Below, piece by piece: positions 46,501 to 58,565 of a DNA stretch of 64,000 nucleotides (positions are counted from its first letter, which is position 1; each line of letters opens with the position of its first letter). The DNA is from Membranipora membranacea. Taxonomy: Eukaryota; Bryozoa; Gymnolaemata; Cheilostomatida; Membraniporidae. The DNA lies in NCBI GenBank assembly GCA_914767715.1, contig OU612070.1:3799501-3863500 (forward strand), given 5' to 3'. Both the position numbers and the translations under genes were made by a program. A model generated the notes under the pieces. It did not search any database and was not told where the DNA came from. It saw only the letters and a list, made by a program, of their open reading frames with translations.

Positions 46501-49500
46501 ACCAACACATGTCTGAAGAAACTGATTCCCATAGCAGCAGCTAAGATGAGAAACTATATTCTAGACCAGGTATAATCTTATTTTGTGACTTCTATGAGTG
46601 TGGCATGATCGACAGAGCAAAAACTGACAGTTGATTATTATTGATTTTGGCATAAGGACATTTTAAAATGTTTATATACCTGACATGTTTTGCCTGTTGG
46701 TCTGATGTTCCCTCATAGATATATAACTCACAACCATGTCTTTCGATTGCTTTGCCTGTTAATCCTTTGTATTTTACAGGTAACTTCACTAAAGAAACTC
46801 CTGGCTAACAAAACACTGTGTAAAATAGGTTTGATCAAATTCAAGACAATGTGTTGAGTGATTCAAAACTATGGCCTATGTATATCATGATAGATTCATG
46901 TTACGGGACATAGTAGAGTCCTAAAATATCTCTGAAGTGATTGATATCAGCCTTGCTTGTCAGAAAACTGACTAGTAAAATCCATCAATTCACAGGAGAG
47001 CCAGTGGCTGTTCCTGGTCAGTTTGCCACATTAAATGTCTCAGGCACAGAGCCTGGGCTAGGCAGACTATCTGACCGCTGATATATCTTACATTGCTGTT
47101 CCTTTGAATTTGCTCAGTATGACTAGGTATCTTAGACATTTGGCAATGTCTCAGGAGTATCCTCTACCCTGACCAGTGTATTTGGTCAGGCCACATTCTG
47201 TTAGGCCATTTAATGTGAGGCCGTATTCTGTCAGACAATATTCTTTGGTAGTTCAATGTACATTATTATCATCCTCCTTGGCTACACAAAAGCTACATAC
47301 CAATACTAATGGTGATGCACCACTTTGTGTTCCACGTTAGTTTACGGCCAATCGCCTTGTGAAGTCGTAAACTGATCCCAAAAGGCAAGCAATGTATGGC
47401 CTAACTACATATTATCAACATCACATGTTGGTGTGTTTATGATGAATATGATGGATGAATGATTAACTGAACTTTTTTTCTATTTTCTGCTACTTGCTAC
47501 TCTAGACTAATGTGTATGAAGGCGCACAATCTAGAAAAGTGCGCCCATTTCAAGGCTTTAAACGTAAGGCTGTGGTGGTTTTACCATCAGATGAAATGTA
47601 TCAACAAAGGCTAGCAGAGCGGCAGAAGACATTGAAGAAAAGCGTTCACCCAGACGCTATACTAGAGATGAAAGGTGCAGTACGAGGGGCGAGGTCACAG
47701 GTGCACCTGCCAAACTTTGTCAATGTCATAATTGGTAACAAAATAGAACATTAACAGAAATGTTGTTAGCGATGGTGTTGAAATTTTTCTTCCCTTTCCA
47801 AAATGGGAGAGTCACACATCAATGGTACGATTTGTCTATTAAATATGTGAGGTTAAAAACCCCTTGGCTGACATCAAAACACCTTTGTGTTGGATTGGTT
47901 ACCCAATGCATTGTTGAAAGAAAGACTCCAGGATTAATGTACCCGTAGCAATAATTACATCTCATCACTGTTATTCCACCGAAAGCTGCTTTGGCAAAAA
48001 ACGCCACACGAAGGTCAAGAATTCATCGTTGCTATCAAAATTCTCACAACATAACAATGGGAATATCTTTAGACTGTTGTTGAAAACATGGTTGAGATTT
48101 GTCGAATAAGCCTCAAAGTCAGGGAGCTGCAGTTCGGTCATTTATAATGTAGTCCATATCTCATCAATTCATCTTTGTAATTTGTAGCTAACTACTTCCT
48201 GCCCCTGACAGTACCGCTACAAGGGAAAGAGAAAGCGTTTGATGATGTCATATTCACTGACCTGAAGCGACCACAAGCCGAGACTCTAGTCGAGCAGTAT
48301 CACGCTGAGGGTCTGAAAAAGTTCAAGAAAGTAGCTAAGCAGTACCACAAGAAGGATCTCAAGGCTAAGCAAAGAGTCGGTGCGTTTGATAGGTTACAGC
48401 TTTGACTTTTTAAAAGCAGTGATAATGTGTCAAGTTGCCCTGTAAGTTACACCTTGCCTGCACTTGTATTTCACTCTCTGATCACAATCCATGTACACTA
48501 AAATAGTACAGAAAACACAATGACCTTCGAAGTATTGATGAGTTTATCAGTTTTACTTTACCCCTTACTACAGAGGATTTGGCTAGGAGAGCGGAGAAGG
48601 TAGCAATGCGAGCCAGGGGCGGACTTAGAGGAGGAGGTAGAGGAGGGGGTAGAGGACGCGGTGGTAGGGGTGGACACAGATTTAGTCGTGGTGGCAGAGG
48701 AGGTGGTGGTGGTCATAGAAATCAGTCTATTAATATGGACGCTTTCTCGCAGAGACAGAATAATAATAGGTAATATTCCGTTACTGATCAAAACACAGAA
48801 ATTTGACTCAAGATAAACCTCAACTACTAAGTGGAATTGACACAATCATGGGTAAATCCACTTAGTTGGCATCAGTGGTAGTATATCCAGATTGTCTTTG
48901 AGACAACACTGGAGGTTATAAGACTTGCTTGGTATTTCTACCACTATAATAAGAAGCCATCAACATCATTGATGACATTATCAGAACAGTAGTTATCTAT
49001 TTCTTGAATGGACCGCGAGAGATTGGATTTCTGAATAAGGGAAATAAAATTTGATTTTCAATCACAAAAGATCAAACTAACTGTTTCTTATGTTGTGCAG
49101 AGGAAACTTTGGAGGTCCCCCTAATAGCTGGAATAATATGCGACAACCATTCGGAGGAAACAGACAACAAAATAATCAGCAACAACCTCAGAATTTCATG
49201 TCTAATATGCCGGTATGTTCTAGCTTTTCTGTCTTGTTCGATTGTTTCGCATAAACCCATAAACTTTTGGTTGAGCCCATAATGCGGTTTCTGTCAGCAG
49301 GGTGATGAGTGATTTCGTTGCAGACAGCTTAAAAATTGAGATCGTTGATAAATTCACAAGGATACTGGGTGAGAATCAGTTTGTTGACAGGATAGGACTG
49401 TGATATTCTATGCAGCTCATATTTAGGGGATTCATTTACCAATCAATCAAATATTCTCTGTTTGGCAGAATAATAATAATATGGGTGGTTCTCGACAAGG

Positions 49501-51880
49501 ACCCCCGTCCAATCAGATGCCTCATGGTGGTCCGCCAGCCAATCAGATGGCCCATGGCAATCAACCGGCCAATCAGATGGCTCCAGGCGGCCCAGCAGTT
49601 GGACAGATGATGGAGAGAATGATATCCCAGCTGCCTCCCAACATGAGCCAGCAGATGTCACAGATGTGGGGACAGATGCAGAACGCTATGGCTCAGACTA
49701 TGACCGCTGCTATGCAGCAAACTATGATGCAAACATTCCAGCAGCAGCTTACTAATATGCAGCAACAACAAGGTATATCTGGTTGTTATGTGTTCAATTT
49801 TTGCTAGGTTGATAGTTATCAGCAGCCTGGTCAGAGTATGCAACCTTTCCCTCTTAGCATTATACTTAGAACTGCTGTCAGTCAATTCTAAGTATCTGAT
49901 GCTTATGAGTTAATTACTGGTTGCTTGTTGCTGTCCAAGTAAAATACGAATAATTGGTCAACGTTATGAAAGCTTTTTTGAATAGATAAGGACATAAAAT
50001 ACATTTTCTAAAATTTGGCTTGAGATGTTATCACCGACTATCCCTCTGTTGTCTAGGCGGAGCTGGAGGTGCCAGTGCTAGTGGAGGAGCTTCAAATACC
50101 AATTCTTGGAATCAATCTCAACAAGGCTGGGGGCAGCAGCAACAGCAAGGTAAAATACATAGTCAAAACACTTTTTTTTTCGACGTTAAATTATTACAAT
50201 ATTTATGCCCTCATAACTAAACAGATCATTAGTGTTTCAAGGACAGATTTTCAGTAGTTTTGTTTCTCTCTCTGAATAGCTGTCATAAGAAGTCTTCACT
50301 TCCCTTATGCCCTTCTTTTAGCAACTGATATATAGAGATCGGTTCTTGAGGACATTGCAATTTTCGGTCTATAGAGTTGCCCTCCACTGATCAAAAAGGA
50401 AGTAAAAAGTACAATATGTGGTATTTTACTCTCAAGGGCTGAAGCTGAACTTAGGTTAAGTTGTGACGGCATACAGATTTTATCTCAAAGATTCCCTCAT
50501 ACCGTTGAGTGTTGCCTTTTCGGATATCCTTAATCTAATCAAACGCTTTCTGTATAATATTGATTTGTTTTAGGAGGCTGGGATCAGCAGAATCAGCAGC
50601 AGCAGCAGACTGGTGGATGGGGAATTCAGAATTCCTCTCAGCAGCAACAGCAAGGTCAGGGTCAAGAGAGCACACAGCAGTATGACTGGAGTCAGGGTAT
50701 GTCATGATATTTATTTTTAGCAAACACCCAGCTTTTTTGACAAACCAAAGTACATTGACATTTTATACCAAAATTTGTGTAGCAGAAGAGTTAATTTTTG
50801 TCGATGGTGGATGAGTTTCGATGTTACAACATTCCCTATGTGATCGGCTGTGTGTTAATTCCCTATGTGATCGGCTGTGTGTTAATTCCCTATGTGATCG
50901 GCTGTGTGTTAATTCCCTATGTGATCGGCTGTGTGTTAATTCCCTATGTGATCGGCTGTGTGTTAATTTTCAACAAGAATTGATACAGCCTGTCATCAGT
51001 AACAATCAAGAAAAGAGTGAATCCTTGAATAAATTAATCCTGGAAATTGAAGTTGCTTCCACCTTTGATGAAAATAGTAGCATTTCAAAATGAAGGGACT
51101 GGCTGATTCAAACTATATTCTGTAAATATATTGCACTCAGGGTTTTTCCAAAAAATTCAACATCATTTCCACACCAAACTTGAGGCGATGACAGTCCTTC
51201 TTGGCAAACTCCACAATCAACCAGGAGCGAAAGTTAGGCCAGTTTCTTGGTGGGCTGCTTGGTGGGCTGCAAGAGCTCTGTGCTACAGTACTGTTAGATT
51301 ATTATTGTGTTGCTTTGAGTTCTGTTGCAGATTTGGCATAATTTTGTTGATTGTTATTGATAAGAGGTTTTGATCAGATACTGAAATTAGTATGGCCGTT
51401 CTTCTTAATGATTGAGGGCTGGTTTAAAACTTGGCATAGGCTTAAGTCAATATTTACCGAAAATTTGCTTCATCCTATAACGTTGCAATCATAGGATTAA
51501 AAAGTGCATCACAACCCAATTACTCATCCAGGTTGTATATAGAGATTTCCATGATGGAATCATCAAATCTACATGCAAACTTTTTTTTATCAAGGATGGC
51601 CCCACCTTTATCTTTGGCCATAAATTTTGACCACTGAGAATATATTAAAGTATGCACACTTTGATTTGCCAATGTGAAAAAAATTGTGCTAGTCCAGAGT
51701 TGGCCATCGTTTGTGCAATATAACAACCAGAATATTATAGGGCGTACAGCAAAACAATTTGAACTTATCTTTTTTTCAGCGATGGCAGCCTACGCTAACC
51801 AGAACAGTGGTGGATACGGGCAGTATAACAGTAACTACAACCAGCAGGGCTACGGAGGAGGTAATCAGGGGTATAATTAA
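40508..51880 (+). CDS. HNRNPUL1: hnRNP U-like RNA/DNA-binding protein
   Basis: Complete gene, 20 exons, 1,143 residues: 40508-40826, 41284-41378, 42093-42374, 42521-42766, 43036-43099, 43500-43652, 43983-44116, 44346-44465, 44766-44978, 45274-45429, 45853-46083, 46441-46569, 47506-47674, 48188-48379, 48574-48769, 49101-49212, 49469-49772, 50057-50149, 50574-50696, 51780-51880. Starts MDAAEYRKLKVPELKE with a SAP DNA-binding domain (to about residue 40). An acidic and Pro-rich linker follows, then a SPRY domain (GFGYMWGGVKATYGV, LRVGWST, FSYGYQSDG). A P-loop kinase-like domain carries Walker A GMIGAGKST. An RGG box (48574-48769) and a Gln/Asn/Met-rich tail ending GGNQGYN complete it. Same domain order as HNRNPU/UL1/UL2, nuclear proteins in RNA processing and DNA-break response. 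The UL1 choice over UL2 or U is tentative; Gln/Asn-rich tails favour UL1. Confidence 0.95.
41441..41697 (+). mobile_element. tRNA-derived SINE
   Basis: Internal RNA polymerase III promoter: A box TGGCGTAGTGG (41449-41459) and B box GGTTCGAATCC (41493-41503) at tRNA-like spacing. A non-tRNA body follows, and a 3' tail made of ATTTACAC repeats (about 41655-41695). It sits in the intron after exon 41284-41378 of the hnRNP U-like gene. Not a functional tRNA, as the acceptor stem does not close cleanly. Confidence 0.85.
42666..42755 (+). repeat. Coding tandem repeat, three copies of GPRTPPHE
   Basis: About 27-30-bp units inside exon 42521-42766 of the hnRNP U-like gene encode GPRTPPHE three times, after a related GPQTPPPE. 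The TPP sites could be proline-directed kinase targets. Expansion seems recent since the DNA units are almost identical. Confidence 0.85.
50831..50967. repeat. 27-bp tandem repeat, five copies
   Basis: Unit starting ATTCCCTATGTGATCGGC, five nearly perfect copies, in the intron before the last hnRNP U-like exon. Since 27 is divisible by 3, frames stay open across it (repeating IPYVIGCVL), which gives a spurious open reading frame. Confidence 0.95.
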
Positions 51881-52212
51881 TACACCCCTTGTAGGTAATC
51901 CACATCTCTAATGTATTGCGCTCAGAGAACGCTTGTAATAAACTGGCGAGGCTGGATGTTGCTTTCTACCCTTTTGCTGAAATAATCATCGGGTTGATTA
52001 TCGTTTAGCTCAGGGAAAGGATTGATGGGGATTCGGTTGAACCTTAATAGAGAGCCAATAGCCTCGTATAAGCAATACAGAGATGAGTTGCTACTAATAT
52101 TCATGCATTTGCTTTTTGTTAGTTGAAAGATCTTCTTAAGCTAGTCAATGTTTTTTCTTCTTTACAATGAGAATCAAATCTCATTCCCATTATACATTGT
52201 ATCATAAATGTA

Positions 52213-52218
52213 AATAAA
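52213..52218 (+). promoter_or_regulatory. Poly(A) signal AATAAA for the hnRNP U-like gene
   Basis: AATAAA lies about 335 bp after the stop at 51880; another AATAAA is closer, at about 51937. Both precede the end of the convergent homeobox gene at 52688, so the transcripts may end very near each other. Confidence 0.5.
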
Positions 52219-52683
52219 AGAATCATATGTTACCTAAACCCATACCATAACTTATGTAATCAGATTAGGTTTTTGTTTTTTTTATTGAAAAGCCTAGCAA
52301 CATTCAAAATATTGACTAGTGTGACTAGTCACAAAAAATTCAGATAAATAGGTAACATCATCACAGCGCAAAATGGTAACATTGGTCAGACATACATGAA
52401 TACAGCGGTAGTAATGTGCAGAAAGAGGCAAGAAAATAATTTAGTCAGTGCGTAATATTTACAGTGCAGTGGAAAAAAGACAGAGAGATTTTCATTATAT
52501 CAGTTCATTTGGTGTAGTAGCTTCTAGGTAATAATGTGCTAAAAATCATTAATATATAATAATAACATCAAAATAAATAATGGTGGGAAAAGTTTAAGAG
52601 CCGTTTGTTCATAACCAACAGTGAGGTAACAACTCCAAGTGCAATAATAACAAAAAAGGTAGAATTGTAAAGTTTTAGAGATC

Positions 52684-52689
52684 TTTATT
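52684..52689 (-). promoter_or_regulatory. AATAAA overlapping the Vsx stop codon
   Basis: On the minus strand the end of the Vsx frame reads CTT-TAA-TAAAG: the last two bases of the TAA stop (52690-52688) are the first two of AATAAA. Whether it is used is unknown; a second minus-strand AATAAA exists at about 52277. Confidence 0.4.
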
Positions 52690-55600
52690 AAAGTTGATAG
52701 TGGTTCTGTTGGTGACTAGGCTGTAGTTTGCTTATATCAATGTCTGATTTTTCTACCTCATCACCACATAGAGCTGTTAGAAGTTTGGCGTTGTGTTCTT
52801 TGGCTCGTGCTCGCAATGCTGCGATGCTGTCTGACTGTTGTTCAGTTCCAGATAAAGCTTCTTCTGTTTCTAAAGTGGCGGCAGCTTCCACAGACTTTTT
52901 GTGCATACCTGTATAGATAATACATACACATTGATTATCTAGGGCACAAAGGAATGTCAGAACTGAGATGTACTATATAGGTGTTGTCATCAGTAGAGAA
53001 TTGCAAGAAAACACTCCTCAACTAATGCTGAGAAATAAATAAATTGGTATATCTCTGTAGTGTCAAACCACTGGAATGCATTGCGTGTATTATATTTTGG
53101 GAAATTCCTTATCAGATTTTGGTAACATATTTCAGTGCCTGTAATGAATAAATATGCATTTACTGGCTTGTAACACTCCGACCAAACATAGTAGGATAAT
53201 TAAGTCAGGTACATTTTTTCTTCATGAGATCTTCTCATTTTGAAATAGGAATTTATGTTTATGAATCTAAGGCTTGAAAAATCTACTCACCAAGAAGCCA
53301 GGGTGCCTGCGACTGTTCTACATCTCCTGCTTTAGCTGATTTTATAATAGATTCTGGCAAAGGAAGGGCGTGTCTGACCATGGCCCCGTATAACCCATAC
53401 TCTGCCATAATAGAACTTGCTCCCCATGTCTTCTCAGTCTTGCGCCATTTAGCTCTCTTGTTCTGAAACCAGACCTGTGAAGGTAAAATAAGATTTTATT
53501 ATGCTGAAGTTTTGGTAAATGAGTTATATGGAATAATTATTTAAAATCACCTATTTTAATTTGTTGTAAATATCAACATTATTCTTTAATTTTGTACTTG
53601 ACTAATGTTCTGTGGTAGTTTGGACAAAGCAGATCCTGAACAAATCAAAACGAGACAATTATGATGTCTCGGCATATCCACTAATTTGAAATCGTTGGTA
53701 AGCCAGAAAAGAGAGCAGATGTTTCAAACTTTCACGCCTGTATCTCTATAATAATAGGATTTCACCTCTACTAGGTCGGTTAACCTGTGATATGAACATC
53801 TAAATTAGCTTGTTTAACTCTTCATTTACATACTAGCTTATTAAAGCTCGTAACAATAATCACTGTTTGCCTATTTTGTTACTATTCTGTTACGCTTTGC
53901 ATTATGTAGATCTGAGAATTTCTCAGAAATTAATTCTGTAATTGTGTGATAATTGGCTCAGAAGGTGTATATGCCTACTGTCAATCAATTGAAATTGAAA
54001 TTTTGTGAGCTAGGACCGACACCAGCAAGCAAAGAGGAAGCATAGCCTGACACAAAGGCAAACAGAATAGCTTTGTGAGCTCAGAGCAATCACCTGGTAA
54101 CTTACATTGAATATTCTATATTTAATTTGGATCATAACATGCCAAGTCTACCTGTAAGTTTCCCTTTTGATGCCCTTATTGATCAGACATGTCTTCCACA
54201 AACTCTACTGTTTTTTTGTAATAAATATTGGTTACTACTGAGTTTCCTTTCATTAGTTGTCCCCTCATGTTGGTAGTTGTCCCCTTCTTACCTGTATTCT
54301 ATCCTCAGGTAGGCCTGTTTTCATGCTAAGTTTCTCTCGAGCGGATACGTCAGGGTAGTGTGCAGTCGTGAAAATTTTCTCTAATTCTTCTATTTGACTG
54401 TTGGTGAATATAGTCCTGTGTCGCCTCCTCTTACGCTTCTTAGTTTTACCTGCGCTGTCAAGGTCATGCTTTAGACCAGGATATGGGCTCTCAAATTCTC
54501 GCTCGTCTGAAAAAAAGAGGATATCAAACATACAAAAATTAGTGGTGAAAAATGGTTTGGTTTATATTCATGTCAAACTGATCTATGCATATGAAAAAGA
54601 ATTTTAGTTGAGGAAATTCTCTAGCCCTAAAGAAATCGCAATTTTTTATCTCTTTATTTATATTCCAGGTGTGCCATGGTACTCCAGCTGCGGTTAGCCG
54701 CTTGTGCCATTGACACATGTATGTAATATTTATCCCTTGGTATTAACTTTGGGGGGGGGGAGGTGACTGGTCAATATCCGATAGAAGTCAGAAATCAAAC
54801 TTATCGTTGAGTCTGTAATTATTTTTCGAATTTTGCCTGAAATCGGTGAGCACTGCTAACTTTGTAGACTAGACCATCTTAATTAGTAAAAATGATTTGG
54901 TGTTATTGCAGGTCTGCATGGTATTACAAACAAACAACGAAATGTCATATCTGTAGATTAGGGAAGGAATGACACGTTATAATAATGTATAAGTGTGACT
55001 GCTCATACCCTGATAAAATCTACTCAACTGTCAGATTTCACCATAACCATTACGGAAGACTACCTAAATATTTACTCATTTCTTTTAATGATCAGTCAGG
55101 CCAATTCTCACAATCAACATGGATGAGAAATTTAACGTAATAAATATTTACTGAGTCATCCCCAAGTTTTCAGACTGTATCAAGTTGCTACAAGAACTCA
55201 GTAATATAATTATCTAAAAACTTCTGTGCCCGTGGGTATGAGAGATTTGTACACTGTAAAGGGGCAGTTAGCAATGGTAGAAGGAAAAATTAAATCATTT
55301 ATATTGTGATTGATGAAATTTTGGCTAGCATGTCATGTCACTATTAGCATGCTCATTTCTTGATTGGCTCTGTGTTATAGGTGCCAATTTGGACGTGTCA
55401 GCACACAAAGCAAAATTAATCCCAACCCCTCATTAATATATAATATAGTGCTATCTTTAATTCCATGTTATACCACCAAAATTTATTATCTGCTACGGCC
55501 AGCTATAATGACCTATCACTTAAATTCTCAAAATACCATTTTAATTCCATTATCAGAGTTTTTGAGGACCTTACAACCTAGTGATTCTTGCCACCCAACC

Positions 55601-58147
55601 AAGTACTCATGTCTAGAAGGCCTTGTCACAAGTCTACAATACGATACATATCAAGAAATATTTTATTACGCTAGTGTCTCTGTGTTTAGTTAGCCTAGTA
55701 GGAACTTGTTTCACGCAGAGAAAAACAATCAATCCTATTTCCACTATTTTCTTTTTTCTTTAAAACAATATTAAAGTTTGATTTAAACTTTCTCAAAATG
55801 TCAACTTTTACCTCAAAAACCACCGAGTCGTTGTCAAAATCAGAGAAAAGCAAAAATGTGGTAATTGTTAGTTTGAAGTGCTTGTGCTGTGGCATCTAAT
55901 CTTAATGACATTACACACACATGCTCAATACATACCCTTCATTATCTTAATTAGATTAATGGTCAAAACATGCCAACAGGTTGCTGCAAAGTGCTTGCAA
56001 GTGCTTGACAATGTTGTTATTAATTTCTGGATGACACTACCCAAAATTGCTCATCGTAAACTAACTGACAGGTACACAATAGTGTTGGTGCCAATGGTGA
56101 GACTGTGCTAGGGCACTGTAACTCATTGTCATGTCATCCATGGTGGTCAACCAATGACCAATATTAATTCAGGTGCTTTCTAAAAATAATTTTGTTACTG
56201 CTAAAAATAACTCATACATAAAAGTAACAATCTTATTATAGGTGGGATACAAAATTAAGGTGCTCAACTTAAAAATTCATCTGTCTTTTGTGGCCACTTA
56301 AGACTAGGTAGACACTTGCTAGACTTTCTATAGCGGTCCCAGCCTTTCAGCAATGACATTTAACGACTCTAAAAAATATTTTTCCCAGTTTCTTGCTTCA
56401 CAATGGCTAGTCATGATACTCGTGATACTTGAGGAAAACGCCATGACCCAGAGGGTTGTTTACATATCCTGAAAGTCATCAATTTACTCAGTATGAAAGC
56501 ACGAGCACGACCTTTAGCCCACTTCAATGAGTTTTGTAATGCAAAAGAGTGTTGAATTTTTATCATTTGAACAATGAAAAGTTTGAACGAAAGTGTTTGG
56601 GCTGATGTGAGATGACTGCATAATTAATCATACAACGAATCTATCCGTGATGTTTTGAATCTTATTTTTCCCGATTTATCTCTTCAAGATAATGTAAATA
56701 GAGTGATAATGCGATAAATTTAATATTTCTAAGTTTAGGTTTTGCGCTCATGTACTCTATACCTGAAGGCATTAGATTTTGACAGGCAGTTGGCTTTTTA
56801 ACATAAAACAAAACCAGACTAGTAGTCTTATATCTATCCTGTGAGACGACGTTGACTCATTTCTATTTGTGTTTTTTTTTCTTGACTGTTTGATCGAAAA
56901 CAATTAGTGCTTAATTGGTTTGGACCAAAAACTTGCTGTCTGCGTACCTGATGAAGGAGGCAGGCTGTTGTTTGAGAAGCCGCCGCCCCCACAGCTGTTT
57001 TGTTGCTGATCGTCGGGTGTGAGACCCTGTTGTATACCATGTAGACCTCCCCACTGGTGTCCCATAACTCCTCCCGCTCCAGGTGACGTGTTATACGGGG
57101 GAGGTGGGGCGTGAGATGTCATCACCGAATGTTGGCCATTTCCTGTATGCATTCCCAGCATGCCATTTGCAGCAGTTGTGTTTCCAGCCGCTGCGCAGTC
57201 ATAATATAGGTGGCCAGTTGTGCCTGTAAAATAAATTTGTACACACCTAACGTGACCATTCTTTCCAATATGGAAAAGCGTAAAATTGTAGTCTCTGCTC
57301 ATCGCAAAGATATTTTGTTCACATCAGAATGCTTTTTTCCTTTATTGGATGTACAGCTGACGTTAGTCAATAAATATAATTTCAGTTCAATAAAGATTAA
57401 TACCCTCAAAACAATCGGAGAAGATACTGTGTTATTTACAGTATAACTGTTGGTTATATTGGCAGAAGCTCTCTTATTGATCTCTGGGTATTTATTATCA
57501 AGGATTAACCCTCATGTAAGACTAAAGAGCTTAGCTGTATTAAATTGTTTGTAACAGTTATAGTAGTATATGCATACTAATCTTAAATCTCTTATTCTTA
57601 ATCATGTAATTGAAAATTACTTAATTTTCAGTAATTACACTGAATCACGATGCATGGGTTTACAGCTTGGAAGATCATGTTTAGGCCCTAAGACAGAATT
57701 TAAGAAATGAGTTCCTCAAAATAGCAGTTTTGGCCTGAACAAAAAATAGCTAATTTCAATCTATATGTTTCTCCGCAGTATAAAAAACTCTAAATATAAA
57801 ACATTCTGCGAGTTTTTGATTGTCTATTCAACTATGAACAAAATTTATAATTGTAGCGCTGCCTCACCTGTGTTAGTAGATGATACGATGTGCTGTTGTT
57901 GCTGCTGCTGATGTGTAGCTGTCTGGTAGTGATGTGTAGCTAGAGGATTCCCCGAGTGGTATTCTTGCCCTGTCTGATCTGGATTAGCAGCCTGGCTGAG
58001 CCCCAGAAGTTCATGTATGGCAAATGTAGAGCGAGCTCCTTGCATCATATGCTGAGCATTTGTGTGGTGCGGGGCCTGGTAGCCTCCAGTGTTAAAAGCA
58101 TAGCTGGGGTAGGCAGAATGATGCGCTAACATGTTTTCCACAGTCAT
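52688..58147 (-). CDS. VSX2: Vsx/Chx10-type paired-like homeobox transcription factor (copy A)
   Basis: Complete gene, five minus-strand exons, 391 residues: 58147-57868, 57223-56948, 54506-54292, 53474-53291, 52908-52688. Exon 1 has an octapeptide/eh1-like repressor motif, FAIHELLGL, plus a Gln run. Exons 3-4 carry the homeodomain, from [15 protein letters not shown] to [15 protein letters not shown], split by an intron before VWFQNKRAK as in other paired-like genes. The CVC domain follows ([20 protein letters not shown] and LPLPESI..), running into PWLLG-MHKKS, a signature of Vsx1/Vsx2. Vsx proteins specify visual interneurons and other brain and spinal neurons. Vsx1 and Vsx2 orthology cannot be decided by eye. 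It converges on the hnRNP U-like gene, with stop codons about 800 bp apart. Confidence 0.97.
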
Positions 58148-58558
58148 GGGTCCGTCAAAAAGTCACCTCACCTTATTTTAGATAGAAGTAAAAGAGATCG
58201 TTTGTGCCTGGAATAGTTTTGTTGAGATTGTCACTCCAAAGAAGAAGTTAGTTGATTTTGCGATATCACGAAAGTGGAATGTAATTGTCTATTTGAATAA
58301 ACGTAGTATTCTTCTGTCACTGGCCCCAAAGCTTTGATAAAACGCCTTATCTTGACTGCGTACTCTGTATAGGTATAGCTGAAGGTGGTAGGTATGATTT
58401 TGAGGTTTCGTCCCTACGTTATCTCGCGGTCTGTCTGCAGTGCTGTGTGTTAGGCGTACCAATGTCGTCTGTGTTCTGTGCTAAGCCGGTTATCACCTAT
58501 CGATGCTCGCGTGTCAAATTGTCATGTGTAAATGCTCTTGCTGACCCAGTGTGAAATA

Positions 58559-58565
58559 ATTTATA
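58559..58565 (-). promoter_or_regulatory. TATA-like element upstream of Vsx copy A
   Basis: TATAAAT on the minus strand, about 410 bp upstream of the Vsx ATG at 58147. CCAAT-type sequences follow farther upstream (gattgg at about 58690). Position is plausible for a promoter; no direct evidence of use. Confidence 0.3.

Noticed and set aside
48558-48845. Ser/Thr-rich minus-strand frame
   Set aside because: Antisense shadow of the RGG-box exon of the hnRNP U-like gene.
50798-51093. Coding repeat protein (IPYVIGCVL repeats)
   Set aside because: Open only because the 27-bp intronic repeat is a multiple of three; no splice or start context.
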